From JANNHP01 sp031404455 (GTDB taxonomy: Bacteria; Planctomycetota; JAJSAM01; JAJVHW01): a stretch of DNA of 20,195 nucleotides. The stretch is taken from contig JANNHP010000126.1 in NCBI GenBank assembly GCA_031404455.1, positions 1-20,195 on the forward strand, in the 5' to 3' direction. Numbering within the stretch: the stretch's first letter is position 1; each line of letters begins with the position of its first letter. The translations under genes and the position numbers were made by a program. The notes under the pieces are model-generated. The model ran no database searches. It had not been told where the DNA came from and saw nothing but the letters and a program-made list of their open reading frames with translations. Of this stretch, positions 7,747 through 15,889 are shown piece by piece.

Positions 7747-10239
7747 ATGCGTTCGATGATCGGATGGACGACGCGTCGCGACTGGCTCGCGACGGCGCTC
7801 GCGGCGGCCGCGGGCATCGCGGTGGCGGTCTCGGGCTGGAACTCGTTCGCGTGCGATCCCGAGTACCTGCCGATCTGCGGCCGGTCGGCGTACCTCGCGA
7901 AGTTCGTCAACCAGATCGTCGTCAACCCGGCGACGGCGGTGCCGATCGGCGTGCCGGTCGGGCTCGTGCCGCACGTGGAGTGGAACAACCAGAACACGCT
8001 CTCGTGCGCGCAGCCCACGTCGCACAGCCTCTCTCTCACGGTGACCTGCGCCGAGCAGGGCGGCACGGGAACGCAGGTCGTCATCGGCCCGGTGAACGTG
8101 CCGATGCAGGACGTGCGACCGACGGTCCCTGGCAACCAGCCGGTCGCCGGCGGGAGCCCGTTCAACCTGGTGATCGGCGCGAGCGTGCTCGATCCGACGA
8201 AGCAGTACCGCTGCACCGTGGTCGGCGCGTACACGATCGATTTCGGTCCCGTCGGCAAGCGCGGCGCGGGCCCGATCATCGGGACCGGCGACACGGTCTT
8301 CTACCTCGTGCGGCCGTCACCCGCCGACGCGACGCAGCCGATCCTCTACGCGCAGGCGCTCGGCACGACTGCGGGGTTCGCGCGAGGACGCCAGGGCGAC
8401 CAGGTCTATCACTCGTTCGTCGTGGCGAACAACCACCTGACCGCGCCGGTGATGATCGGAACGCGGATCGCGACGAAGAACGCCGCCGGCGTGCCGGGCG
8501 GGTCCGCGAACGAAGTGTTCTCGATCGCAAGCCCGCGTCCCGGCGCGGACGCCTTCCCGGTCACCTTCGTCGGCAATCTCTCTCCGGGGAGGCGCCTCAC
8601 GCTCGGCGACCCGCAGACGGCAGTCGGCGCCGCGAACGGAGTCATCACGCTCGGAGCGGGCGCGATCACGGTGCTGAACGTCGCCACGGAGACGCACGGC
8701 ATGTGCGCCAAAGGCTCGTGCAACGAGGCGCTCCTGGAACTCGACGCGGTGTGGAAGGGCGCGGGCGTCGGCGGCGCCGACCTGACGTCGCTCGGCTGCG
8801 TCGGCTTCGTCACGCAGGTGGACAACTCCGTCTCCGCGAGCGACGCGCTCTGCGCCGCGACGGACACGCTCTCGGTCACGGCGAGCGCCGACGTCCAGTC
8901 GAGCCGGCTCGTGTTCGACGACATCGCGTCGATTGCGACGCACGTCGGAAACCATCCGCGGAACGACGGCATGGGCTACGCCTACCGCACCGTCGGATCG
9001 ATGCTCGCGCCGCTCATCGACGGGAACATCTCCGGCCTATTCCCCACGCAGCACACGGACCAGCTCCGCTTCAGCGCGGGCGAGCGCTGGCTGCCGTCGA
9101 GCTACGAGTTCTCGAACGCGGCGTTCATTTTGCCGATGGGCGGGTCGAACCTCGTCTCGTCGTTCAACACCAACATCGTCCGCAACATCCCCGCCACCGG
9201 AATGTCGCTCACGCACCCGCAGATCGAGAGTCCCGCGGGCGGCGGCATCTTCCGCAACGAGGTGGACTACGGCCGCGGGATGCACAAGGTGTTCCAGAAG
9301 GTCGGCAACAGGGACAGGCTCATCTTCGCGGGCGACGCGGAGGGTTTCTTCACCACCGACAAGTTCAAGCTGAACTTCGGGATCACGCGTTCCGTGCAGC
9401 TCTCCTGCCCGCCGCTCGACTTCCGCCGCCTCGCGACGATCCCGTACGGAGTGGGCTACAACCTCGCAGAGAACGAGGCGACGCTCACCGACACGGGCGG
9501 CTTCACCGTGATCAACCCGCTGAACCCGGCCGACGCGGGCTCGGTCACGGTCGAGAGCGACCCGCACATCATCGTCCCGGGCAGCGTGCAGTTCGGGTCG
9601 AGCGTCGACGTCCGCGTCACGGGCGGTTCCGCGGTCCCGCTCGCGCCGGAGCCACCGTGCTGGACGGCACTCACGGTCAGCGCGCCGAACGCCCGGCCCG
9701 TGGAGTTCTACGCAGCCAAGCGTCGCATCCCGGACATGACGCCGCCGCCCGCGGCGCTCGTCATCCGTTCGATCTCGATCACGATCGCGCTCGATCGGGA
9801 CGGAAACGATCAGGTCACCGTCCAGGTCGAGGTCGACATCGAACAGGGCTTCGACCCGGACGGCGTGGACGCGTGCGCGGACGTGGGCGGGCTCGACTTC
9901 GGAATGAGGTCGGATGCGCGCGGGAACTTCCGGCCCACGTTCGGGCCGTTCGCCAAGCCGGCGAAGCCGAAGCCAGCCGTCGTGAAGGGGAAGCTCGCGT
10001 TCAAGAAGCAGGGCGGCACGGTGCCCGCGCAGACGGCCGTGCTGACGATGTCCGCGAGCCGGGTGAACCTCTCCGGCCACCTCTTCGACGAGGGTCTCCG
10101 CGACGAGGACCTGACGGACGCGCCGCGGCAGGTGCCGGTCCGCGTGCTCTTCGACGGCAAGCTGTACGCGGGCGTCGCGAACGTCGAGGTGGACTCCGTG
10201 GCGGGCAAGAAGCTGAAGGCGAAGTCGGCGAGACCCTAG
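7747..10239 (+). CDS. Large exported protein of unknown function with Tat-like signal
   Basis: An 830-aa protein I do not recognise. The N-terminus has a twin-arginine motif TRRDWLA (residues 9-15), a hydrophobic stretch (about 16-30) and a small-residue region near A35, which fits export to the periplasm by Tat (or Sec). The rest is beta-rich and hydrophilic with scattered cysteines and no later membrane helix, so it is probably a periplasmic or surface protein. The last 80 residues (from about 750: KGKLAFKKQGG, VLTMSASRVNLSG, VPVRVLFDGKLYAGVANVEVD) look like a compact beta domain of a type often seen at the ends of exported proteins in GC-rich environmental bacteria. ATG 7747 has the ribosome site GAGGGAGG six nt upstream. 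The stop TAG overlaps the likely -10 of the selenoprotein gene. Tat export would suggest folding or cofactor binding before export; no cofactor site is visible. Confidence 0.8.
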   Translation: MRSMIGWTTRRDWLATALAAAAGIAVAVSGWNSFACDPEYLPICGRSAYLAKFVNQIVVNPATAVPIGVPVGLVPHVEWNNQNTLSCAQPTSHSLSLTVTCAEQGGTGTQVVIGPVNVPMQDVRPTVPGNQPVAGGSPFNLVIGASVLDPTKQYRCTVVGAYTIDFGPVGKRGAGPIIGTGDTVFYLVRPSPADATQPILYAQALGTTAGFARGRQGDQVYHSFVVANNHLTAPVMIGTRIATKNAAGVPGGSANEVFSIASPRPGADAFPVTFVGNLSPGRRLTLGDPQTAVGAANGVITLGAGAITVLNVATETHGMCAKGSCNEALLELDAVWKGAGVGGADLTSLGCVGFVTQVDNSVSASDALCAATDTLSVTASADVQSSRLVFDDIASIATHVGNHPRNDGMGYAYRTVGSMLAPLIDGNISGLFPTQHTDQLRFSAGERWLPSSYEFSNAAFILPMGGSNLVSSFNTNIVRNIPATGMSLTHPQIESPAGGGIFRNEVDYGRGMHKVFQKVGNRDRLIFAGDAEGFFTTDKFKLNFGITRSVQLSCPPLDFRRLATIPYGVGYNLAENEATLTDTGGFTVINPLNPADAGSVTVESDPHIIVPGSVQFGSSVDVRVTGGSAVPLAPEPPCWTALTVSAPNARPVEFYAAKRRIPDMTPPPAALVIRSISITIALDRDGNDQVTVQVEVDIEQGFDPDGVDACADVGGLDFGMRSDARGNFRPTFGPFAKPAKPKPAVVKGKLAFKKQGGTVPAQTAVLTMSASRVNLSGHLFDEGLRDEDLTDAPRQVPVRVLFDGKLYAGVANVEVDSVAGKKLKAKSARP

Positions 10240-10242
10240 GCT
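10237..10242 (+). promoter_or_regulatory. Putative -10 element (TAGGCT) of the selenoprotein gene
   Basis: CTAGGCT overlaps the stop codon of the upstream gene and lies 51 nt before the ATG at 10294. It fits the CTAnnnT pattern found before other genes in the window. The gene could alternatively be read from the upstream transcript. Confidence 0.35.
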
Positions 10243-10293
10243 CTGCACGTGCTGCGCGAGCCAGGCGGCCCGCGCGCGACCTGGAGGTGCACG

Positions 10294-11433
10294 ATGAAGA
10301 ACGTCTCCCTCGCTGCGACGGTGCTCGCGCTGGCGCTCGGTTCGGTGAGCGCCTCGCCCGTCCGCGCCGACGACGTGAAGACGGAGCCCGCGGCCGAGAA
10401 GTCGAAGATCCAGTGGGTCGAGGGCTGGGCCGCGGGACGCGCCGCGGCGGCGAAGGCGGGCAAACTCATGCTCGTCTACGTCCATCGCACCAACCCCGGC
10501 TGACCGCCCTGCAAGGCGCTGGAGAACGGTGCGTTCTCCGAGGTGAAGAGCGGTGAGATCAGCGAGAAGTTCGTCGCCGTGCGCCTCACGGGCGGCGACG
10601 ACATCACGCCCGAGGTGAAGGAGTTCATGTCGCGCTACGGCGTGCGCGGCTACCCGACGCTCTACGTGATGAACGCCGCCGGGCACGTCGTCGTCCCGAA
10701 GGTGGGCCGCACGGTCGACGCGATGCTCGCGGCGCTCGCCGAGGGCGGCACGGCCGAGACGAAGTTCGCGGAACTCGCGGCAAAGACCGACCCCGCGGGG
10801 AAGAAGGAGTACCGCGACGGCCTGAAGGGGCGTATGGCCTGGGACGACGTCGCGTCCCTGATCGAAGCCGACGTCAAGACGGCGCCGAGCGCCGAGGTCT
10901 ACGGCGAACTCGCGGGGACCTACGCGGCCTGCGGACGGACGGCCGACGAGCGCGCGACGCTCGAGAAGGCTCTCAAGCTCTACAAGGATGCGAAGGACCG
11001 GACGGCGTGGCGCATCCGCCTCGCGACGATGGACCACGACCTCGGGAAGGCGACGTCGCGCGAGGAGGCCGACCAGTTCGTCGCCGCCTCGACGAAGGCG
11101 CTCGAGGACCTCCTCGCGAAGATGGCCAAGGAGAAGGACTCCGCCGGATCGGCCGAGGTCAACGTCGCGCTCGGCTCCATTCTCCAGCGCATGGGCAAGG
11201 CCGACGACGCCGAGAAGCGCTTCGACGCGGCGCTCGCGGCCGACCCGAAGGGACGCGCCGCCCCGGCGTCGCTCATGGGCAAGGCCAACTGCGCGTGGTC
11301 GCGGAAGGACTGGGCCGGCTGCAAGGCGCAGCTCGAGAAGCTCCTCGCGGAGTTCAAGGACAGCGAGGAGGCGAAGAACGCGCCGCGCGGCGTCGAGAAC
11401 TGCGACAAGAAGATGGCGTCCGAGAAGAAGTAG
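10294..11433 (+). CDS. Exported thioredoxin-fold/TPR selenoprotein (UGA read as Sec, UPPC motif)
   Basis: Read through the TGA at 10501-10503 this is one 379-aa protein. A signal peptide ends near residue 25 (SASPVRA). A thioredoxin-like domain (about 35-155) has KLMLVYVHRTNPG-U70-P-P-C73-K, then a helix and the cis-proline P121 in VRGYPTLYVMN. A helical, TPR-like region fills 170-375. The TGA falls exactly at the first, nucleophilic Cys of the CxxC motif, and Cys-to-Sec exchange there is the classical pattern for bacterial redox selenoproteins. The frame is open and the fold continues normally on both sides. A SECIS-like hairpin starts 17 nt after the TGA. The gene ends with TAG. ATG 10294 follows GGAGGT by 5 nt. 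Expected role: periplasmic thiol redox or peroxide chemistry. Alternative: sequencing error or nonsense mutation of a Cys codon, giving an 'NPGCPPCK' protein. Confidence 0.82.
10521..10539 (+). promoter_or_regulatory. Putative bacterial SECIS hairpin
   Basis: GGAGAAC (10521-10527), loop GGTGC (10528-10532), GTTCTCC (10533-10539): a perfect 7-bp stem, with a T-G pair available below it. The apical loop begins 24 nt after the TGA and opens with GG followed by T. This agrees with the known bacterial SECIS rule: a short loop with G in its first two positions, about 16-37 nt from the UGA. SelB would bind here with Sec-tRNA. Confidence 0.7.
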
Positions 11434-11457
11434 CGCTCCCTCCCGCGCGTTCTGGGC

Positions 11458-11481
11458 AGGGCGGCGCTCCGGCGCCGCCCT
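11458..11481 (+). terminator. Terminator hairpin after the selenoprotein gene
   Basis: AGGGCGGCGC and its exact complement form a 10-bp stem with loop TCCG, 24 nt after the TAG stop, followed by a moderately T-containing CTTCGATTC. This is the best intrinsic-terminator candidate in the window. Confidence 0.6.
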
Positions 11482-11523
11482 CTTCGATTCCCGGGCTCGC
11501 GCTCCGGCGGCAGCGCACGCGAC

Positions 11524-11529
11524 TAGACT
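11524..11529 (+). promoter_or_regulatory. Putative -10 element (TAGACT) of the lipoprotein gene
   Basis: CTAGACT lies 31 nt before the ATG at 11561, giving a leader of about 25 nt that contains the GGAGG ribosome site. The same heptamer precedes the kinase gene at 12241. Confidence 0.5.
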
Positions 11530-11560
11530 TGGCGCGCGCACGTCTCCCGGAGGTCTCTCG

Positions 11561-12193
11561 ATGAACGCTCGAAGGTTGCTCGCCTCGGCGCTCGCGGCAG
11601 CGGCGCTCGCCTCGGCCGGTTGCGTCTCGGCGCCGCGCCCCGACGCCGCCGCGCCGCCCGAGGAGACGATCCGCCTGCGCTTCGAAACCGACGAGGACCT
11701 CGCCGCCTGGCGGATCGGCGGCGGCGAGTGGGTCGTCAAGAAGGGCGCCGCGTTCGGGCGCCAGGTCGGCAACACGTACGCGTACCTCACGTACCCGGTC
11801 TTCTTCGGCGCGATCTCGTCGGTGACGATCCGCGGCGGCATCGCGAGCGCGGACAACTTCAACTTCCGGATCGCGATCGGTCACGTGTCCGCGATCTTCA
11901 ACTGGGAACTGGCCGACCAGAACATCTACCGAGATCAGACGTGGGGCGAGGGGCACAACGTCCGCCCACGCGCGCTGTCCCCCGGCCAGCACGAGATCCG
12001 CTTCGTCGAGGACGGCGACGTCATCCGCATTCTCGTGGACGGCCGCGAGGTCTGGGAGACGACCGGACGTCTCCGCGGCACGGTCACGGTCTATCCCGCC
12101 GTCGGCAGCACGATCGAGGTCCGCGAGGTGGAGATCCGCGGCACGCCGGTGCCGTGGATCGCGGTGGACGGACCGTCGATGCGCGCGCCGTGA
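11561..12193 (+). CDS. Small lipoprotein with LamG/DUF1080-like beta domain
   Basis: A 210-aa exported protein. The N-terminus MNARRLLASALAAAALASAGC looks like a type II signal, with lipidated C21 after ASAG; Ser at -3 is tolerated rather than ideal. The remaining 190 residues are beta-rich. IRLRFETDEDLAAWRIGG, the middle strands FNFRIAIGHVSAIFNWEL and HEIRFVEDGDVIRILVDGRE resemble concanavalin-like jelly rolls of the LamG or DUF1080 kind, which often bind or cleave sugars; no catalytic residues can be named. ATG 11561 follows GGAGG by 7-8 nt. The terminator after the selenoprotein and its own -10 suggest separate transcription. The gene ends 47 nt before the next, which has its own promoter-like site. 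Confidence 0.75.
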   Translation: MNARRLLASALAAAALASAGCVSAPRPDAAAPPEETIRLRFETDEDLAAWRIGGGEWVVKKGAAFGRQVGNTYAYLTYPVFFGAISSVTIRGGIASADNFNFRIAIGHVSAIFNWELADQNIYRDQTWGEGHNVRPRALSPGQHEIRFVEDGDVIRILVDGREVWETTGRLRGTVTVYPAVGSTIEVREVEIRGTPVPWIAVDGPSMRAP

Positions 12194-12228
12194 CGAAGAC
12201 CGGTCTGCGGACGCCCGATGCCGCGGGC

Positions 12229-12234
12229 TAGACT
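12229..12234 (+). promoter_or_regulatory. Putative -10 element (TAGACT) directly before a leaderless gene
   Basis: GCTAGACT is followed by exactly six nt and then ATG 12241. Transcription would start at or next to the ATG, giving a leaderless mRNA; there is no ribosome site. The transglutaminase gene has the same geometry. Confidence 0.5.
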
Positions 12235-12240
12235 CGCGCG

Positions 12241-15200
12241 ATGCAAGGGGAGCCCTTCGGACCCTACCGGATCGAACGAGAGCTGGGCTCGGGGGGCATG
12301 GGCTCCGTGTTCGCCGCGTCCGACGCGAACGGAACGCGCGTCGCGCTCAAGCTGGTGCACCCCCACCTGATGGCACGGCCCGGGTTCAAGGAGCGGTTCC
12401 TGCGCGAGGCCGAGGTCGGCCGGCGGATCGACCATCCCAACGTCATCCGAACGCTCGACGCGGGCGAGATCGACGGGCAGCCGTACATCGCACTCGAGTT
12501 CGTCGAGGGGCAGACCCTCGGCGAACTGCGAGTGGAGCTCGGTCGCGTGTCCGAGACGCTCTGCCGCCACATCGGGACGCTCGCGGCGCGGGGACTCGCA
12601 GCTATCCACGCGCAGGGCGTCGTCCACCGGGACGTGAAGCCCGAGAACGTGCTGATCACCGCGGATCACGAGGTCCGGCTCATGGACCTGGGCCTCGCGC
12701 GCTCCGAGGCCGGCCTCGACCGGATGACGCGGACGGGGCAGTTCGTCGGTTCGCCGGCCTACGCGCCGCCCGAGCAGTTCCGCGGCGAGGGAGCGCTCGA
12801 CGCGCGCAGCGATCTCTACTCGCTCGGCGTCACGCTCTTCGAGCTGGCGACTGGGTCGCCGCCCTTCCGGGCGCAGTCCATGGAGGCGCTCGCCGCGAAG
12901 ATCGCCACGGAGCCGCCGCCGCGGACCGCGCAGTTCGGTGCGGAGATCAGCCCGTTCTTCGAGGCCATACTCTTCAACCTGATGGCGAAGGACCCCCGGC
13001 GCCGAGTGGAGTCGGCGCAGAAACTCGCCGATCTGCTCGAGGCCGGAGAGGCGTCGGAGTGGTGGTCCGCCGAGGCGACTCGGGTCGAGGATCACGCGGT
13101 GCGCCCGCCGGCTCGTATCCGCGTGCCCCGTGAGACGGAGTGCGTGGGGCGCGAGGTCGAGCTCGCGACGCTGCGAGGTGCGTTCGAGGCGGCGAGAGCG
13201 GGCGAGGGCTGCGTCGTGCTCGTCGAGGGCGAGGCCGGCATCGGCAAGTCGCGGCTCGTGGACGAGTTCGTCCACCGGCTCGGGGCGGACGGAGAGGCGG
13301 TCGAGTTCCTGTACGGCGTCTGCGCGCCGGGAGGTGCGGCGACGGCGACCGGCGCGTTCGTGCAGGCGTACCGGGACTCGCTCGGACTCGAGGGCTCCGC
13401 CCGCCACCTCACGGACGCGCCGGCTCTCGTCCCCGCGTTCGACGCCCTGCTCCGCGGCGACGCGCCTCCCGTCGGAACGCAGGCCCTGACACTGGATTCC
13501 CTGATGACGGCGTTCGTCCACGCCACGCGCGCGCTCGGCCGGCTGCGCCCCACCGTCGTCGTCATCGACGACCTGCACTTCGCTCCCGACGAGGGGCGCT
13601 CTCTCTTCGCGAGCCTCGCGATGGCCGTGCCCGGGCATCGCATCCTGCTCGTCGGAACCACGCGACCGAGCCTCCCCGTGGAGTGGCGTGCCGAGATGGG
13701 GCGACTCGACCACGTCGCGCGCGTTCCCATGGTGAGGATGCAGCCCGCCGACATGAGGCGCCTCCTCCTGCCCATGCTCGGTGTCTCGCTCCACGCGGAG
13801 CGACTGGCCTCGGCGATCTCCGCGAAGGCCGACGGCAATCCGTACTTCCTGTTCGAGCTCGTCCGCTCGTTGCGGGAGAAGGGCGTCCTGTCGAGGGCGG
13901 CGAGCGGCAAGTGGGCGACTCTCGCACAAGTTCACGAACTGCTCCTCCCCGGCAGCGTGCAGAGCCTCCTCGACGTGCGCATCGGGCGGCTGACCGACGA
14001 GGAGCGCGAGTTGCTCGAATGCGCCGCCTGCTGGGGCACGGAGTTCGACGGCCGACTGGTCGCGGAGGCGCTCGGCATGCGCAGCCTGCCGGGGCTGCGG
14101 CTCCTCGGTCGCATCGAGCACGAGCACGGGCTCGTACGCGCCGCGGGAGGAAGGTTCGCATTCGATCACCACGCGATCCGGGAGCACCTGCACTCGGGAC
14201 TCCCGCAGGCCGTTCGCGAGGAGTTGCACGCCGCGCTCGCGCAAGTGCTCGAGACGCGTACGAACGCCGCGCAGATCGAGCCGGAGGCGCTCGGTGGCGA
14301 CCTGTGCGTGGATCTGTGCACGCACTTCCTCGCCGGGACCCGCGGCCCCGCGGCACGGCGCTATCTCCCGGTCGCGCAGGCGCACTTGTCCGGACGCCAC
14401 CGGCTCACGGAGCTCTGCGCCCTGACGGAGTGCGCGCTCGCGGCCCCCGGTCTCATCGCCGGCGCCGACCGCGTGCGGACGCTGCTGCGCTTCGCGGCCA
14501 CGCTCGACCGGATGGGGCGCCGGCAGCGGGAGAGCGAGGTCGTGCTCGAGGCGGAGCGGCTCGCGGAGGAACTGCGCGACGACGGTCTGCGCCAACAGAC
14601 CGCCGCTGCCGTCGGCACGTACCTCTGGTGGACGTCCCGCAACGACGAGGCCGAGACGGCGTTCCGGCGTGCGCTCGAGCTGGCGCGATCGCTCTCGGAC
14701 CGGGTCGCCCTTGCTTCCGCGACGGGAAACCTGGGCAACGTCCTGAAGGCGCGCAACCGGCACGCGGAGGCCCGGGAGCTGTACGAAGCGCAGCTCGCGA
14801 TCGGATGCGAGATCGGGGATCGCTCGGTCGAGGCCCGCGCGCACGGCAGTCTCGGGAACGTCGACTTCGCGCTCAGCCGGCACGACGACGCGAGGCAGCA
14901 CTACGAGCGATCACTCACGCTGTGCCTCGTGCTCCAGGATCTCCCCGGTGAGGCCTCGGCGCTCGGGAACCTGGGCAACGTCGCCTTCACGCTGGGCCGG
15001 CTGGACGAGGCGCGCGAGCGCTTCGAGCGGCAGCTCGACCTCACGCGCGAGGTCGGCGACCGGACCGGAGAGGCCCGCGCCACCGGAGCGGTGGCGATGG
15101 TCGTCAAGGCGTCGGGACGGCTCGCCGAGGCGCCTCAGCGCTACGAGCGGGCGCTCGAGCTCAGCCGCGAGATCGGGTACCGGTCGGGCGAGGCCGTTGT

Positions 15201-15882
15201 CCTCGTGAACCTCGGATCGTGCCGGCTCGCGCTCGGAGAGCTGCAGAACGCCCGTGAGGCGTTCACCGCATCGCTCGGGGTCTGCCGGGAGATCGCAGCG
15301 CGCTATCCCGAGGGCTATGCGCTCGCCGGGCTGAGCGCGGTCGCCGACGAGGAGGGGAACTCAGCGGACGCCATGGCTCGAATCGAGGATTCACTCGCGG
15401 TGCGCCGGGCGATCGGGCACGCGGACGGCGTCGGCGACTCCCTCGTCGAACTGGGCGACCTCAGGCGCCGGGCCGGCGACACGATCGGTGCGCGCGCAAC
15501 GATCGAGGAGGCCCTGGCACTCTCCCGCGAGCGTGGCCGCGTCGCGGGCGTCGTGCAGTCGCTCGCGCTCCTGGCGTGCCTTCCCGGAGGAAGCACCGAC
15601 GCGGCGGAAGTCGCGCTCCGCGACTCCGCCGGCGCCGGCGACTCCCTGCGCGTGCGGCACTGCCTCTGGGAGGCGACGGGAGACGGAGCGCACCTCGCAG
15701 AGGCGAAGCGCCGGCTCGACGAGATCCTGTCGAAGGTACCGGCCGATCGCCGCCGGGCGCTGCTCACGAACCTGCGCCTCCACCGCGAGATCGCGGCGGC
15801 GTGCCGCGAAGCCGGGCCGCCCGCCCGCGACCCCGCGCACTTCGACGGCGGCGGCCCCGAGTCCGAGACCCGGATCGGCTGA
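12241..15882 (+). CDS. PknK-like Ser/Thr kinase fused to STAND ATPase and TPR repeats
   Basis: A 1213-aa soluble regulator with three parts. The kinase (about residues 8-270) has glycine loop GSGGMGSVF (17-24), K37, alpha-C E56, HRD with D131, N136, DLG (149-151) and an unusual APPEQ (175-179) in place of APE. A linker leads to an AAA_16/STAND ATPase opening with CVGREVELATL. It has Walker A GEAGIGKS (330-337), Walker B VVVIDDLH (D443, D444) and winged-helix-like DVRIGRLTDEERELLECAA after residue 570. The C-terminal third (about 780-1140) is a run of TPR repeats of the tetratricopeptide LGNxxxxxGRxDEARxxYExxL type. Kinase-ATPase-TPR fusions (PknK family) couple ligand or protein sensing by the TPRs to kinase output. 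No membrane helix is seen. The gene converges on the transglutaminase gene with a 7-nt gap. Confidence 0.92.
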   Translation: MQGEPFGPYRIERELGSGGMGSVFAASDANGTRVALKLVHPHLMARPGFKERFLREAEVGRRIDHPNVIRTLDAGEIDGQPYIALEFVEGQTLGELRVELGRVSETLCRHIGTLAARGLAAIHAQGVVHRDVKPENVLITADHEVRLMDLGLARSEAGLDRMTRTGQFVGSPAYAPPEQFRGEGALDARSDLYSLGVTLFELATGSPPFRAQSMEALAAKIATEPPPRTAQFGAEISPFFEAILFNLMAKDPRRRVESAQKLADLLEAGEASEWWSAEATRVEDHAVRPPARIRVPRETECVGREVELATLRGAFEAARAGEGCVVLVEGEAGIGKSRLVDEFVHRLGADGEAVEFLYGVCAPGGAATATGAFVQAYRDSLGLEGSARHLTDAPALVPAFDALLRGDAPPVGTQALTLDSLMTAFVHATRALGRLRPTVVVIDDLHFAPDEGRSLFASLAMAVPGHRILLVGTTRPSLPVEWRAEMGRLDHVARVPMVRMQPADMRRLLLPMLGVSLHAERLASAISAKADGNPYFLFELVRSLREKGVLSRAASGKWATLAQVHELLLPGSVQSLLDVRIGRLTDEERELLECAACWGTEFDGRLVAEALGMRSLPGLRLLGRIEHEHGLVRAAGGRFAFDHHAIREHLHSGLPQAVREELHAALAQVLETRTNAAQIEPEALGGDLCVDLCTHFLAGTRGPAARRYLPVAQAHLSGRHRLTELCALTECALAAPGLIAGADRVRTLLRFAATLDRMGRRQRESEVVLEAERLAEELRDDGLRQQTAAAVGTYLWWTSRNDEAETAFRRALELARSLSDRVALASATGNLGNVLKARNRHAEARELYEAQLAIGCEIGDRSVEARAHGSLGNVDFALSRHDDARQHYERSLTLCLVLQDLPGEASALGNLGNVAFTLGRLDEARERFERQLDLTREVGDRTGEARATGAVAMVVKASGRLAEAPQRYERALELSREIGYRSGEAVVLVNLGSCRLALGELQNAREAFTASLGVCREIAARYPEGYALAGLSAVADEEGNSADAMARIEDSLAVRRAIGHADGVGDSLVELGDLRRRAGDTIGARATIEEALALSRERGRVAGVVQSLALLACLPGGSTDAAEVALRDSAGAGDSLRVRHCLWEATGDGAHLAEAKRRLDEILSKVPADRRRALLTNLRLHREIAAACREAGPPARDPAHFDGGGPESETRIG

Positions 15883-15889
15883 CTCCCCG

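Noticed and set aside
10501..10503. Genome-wide reassignment of TGA (to Trp or Gly) as the explanation for the in-frame TGA codons
   Set aside because: Several complete genes here end at TGA with no homology beyond it (kinase 3493, exporter subunit 1 overlapping the next start, lipoprotein, PknK-like protein, fibronectin protein, permease). TGA is therefore a normal stop in this genome.
10543..11433. Separate gene starting at an internal GTG after the TGA
   Set aside because: It would start in the middle of a thioredoxin fold, after the active-site motif, without a ribosome site; the single selenoprotein reading explains both halves.
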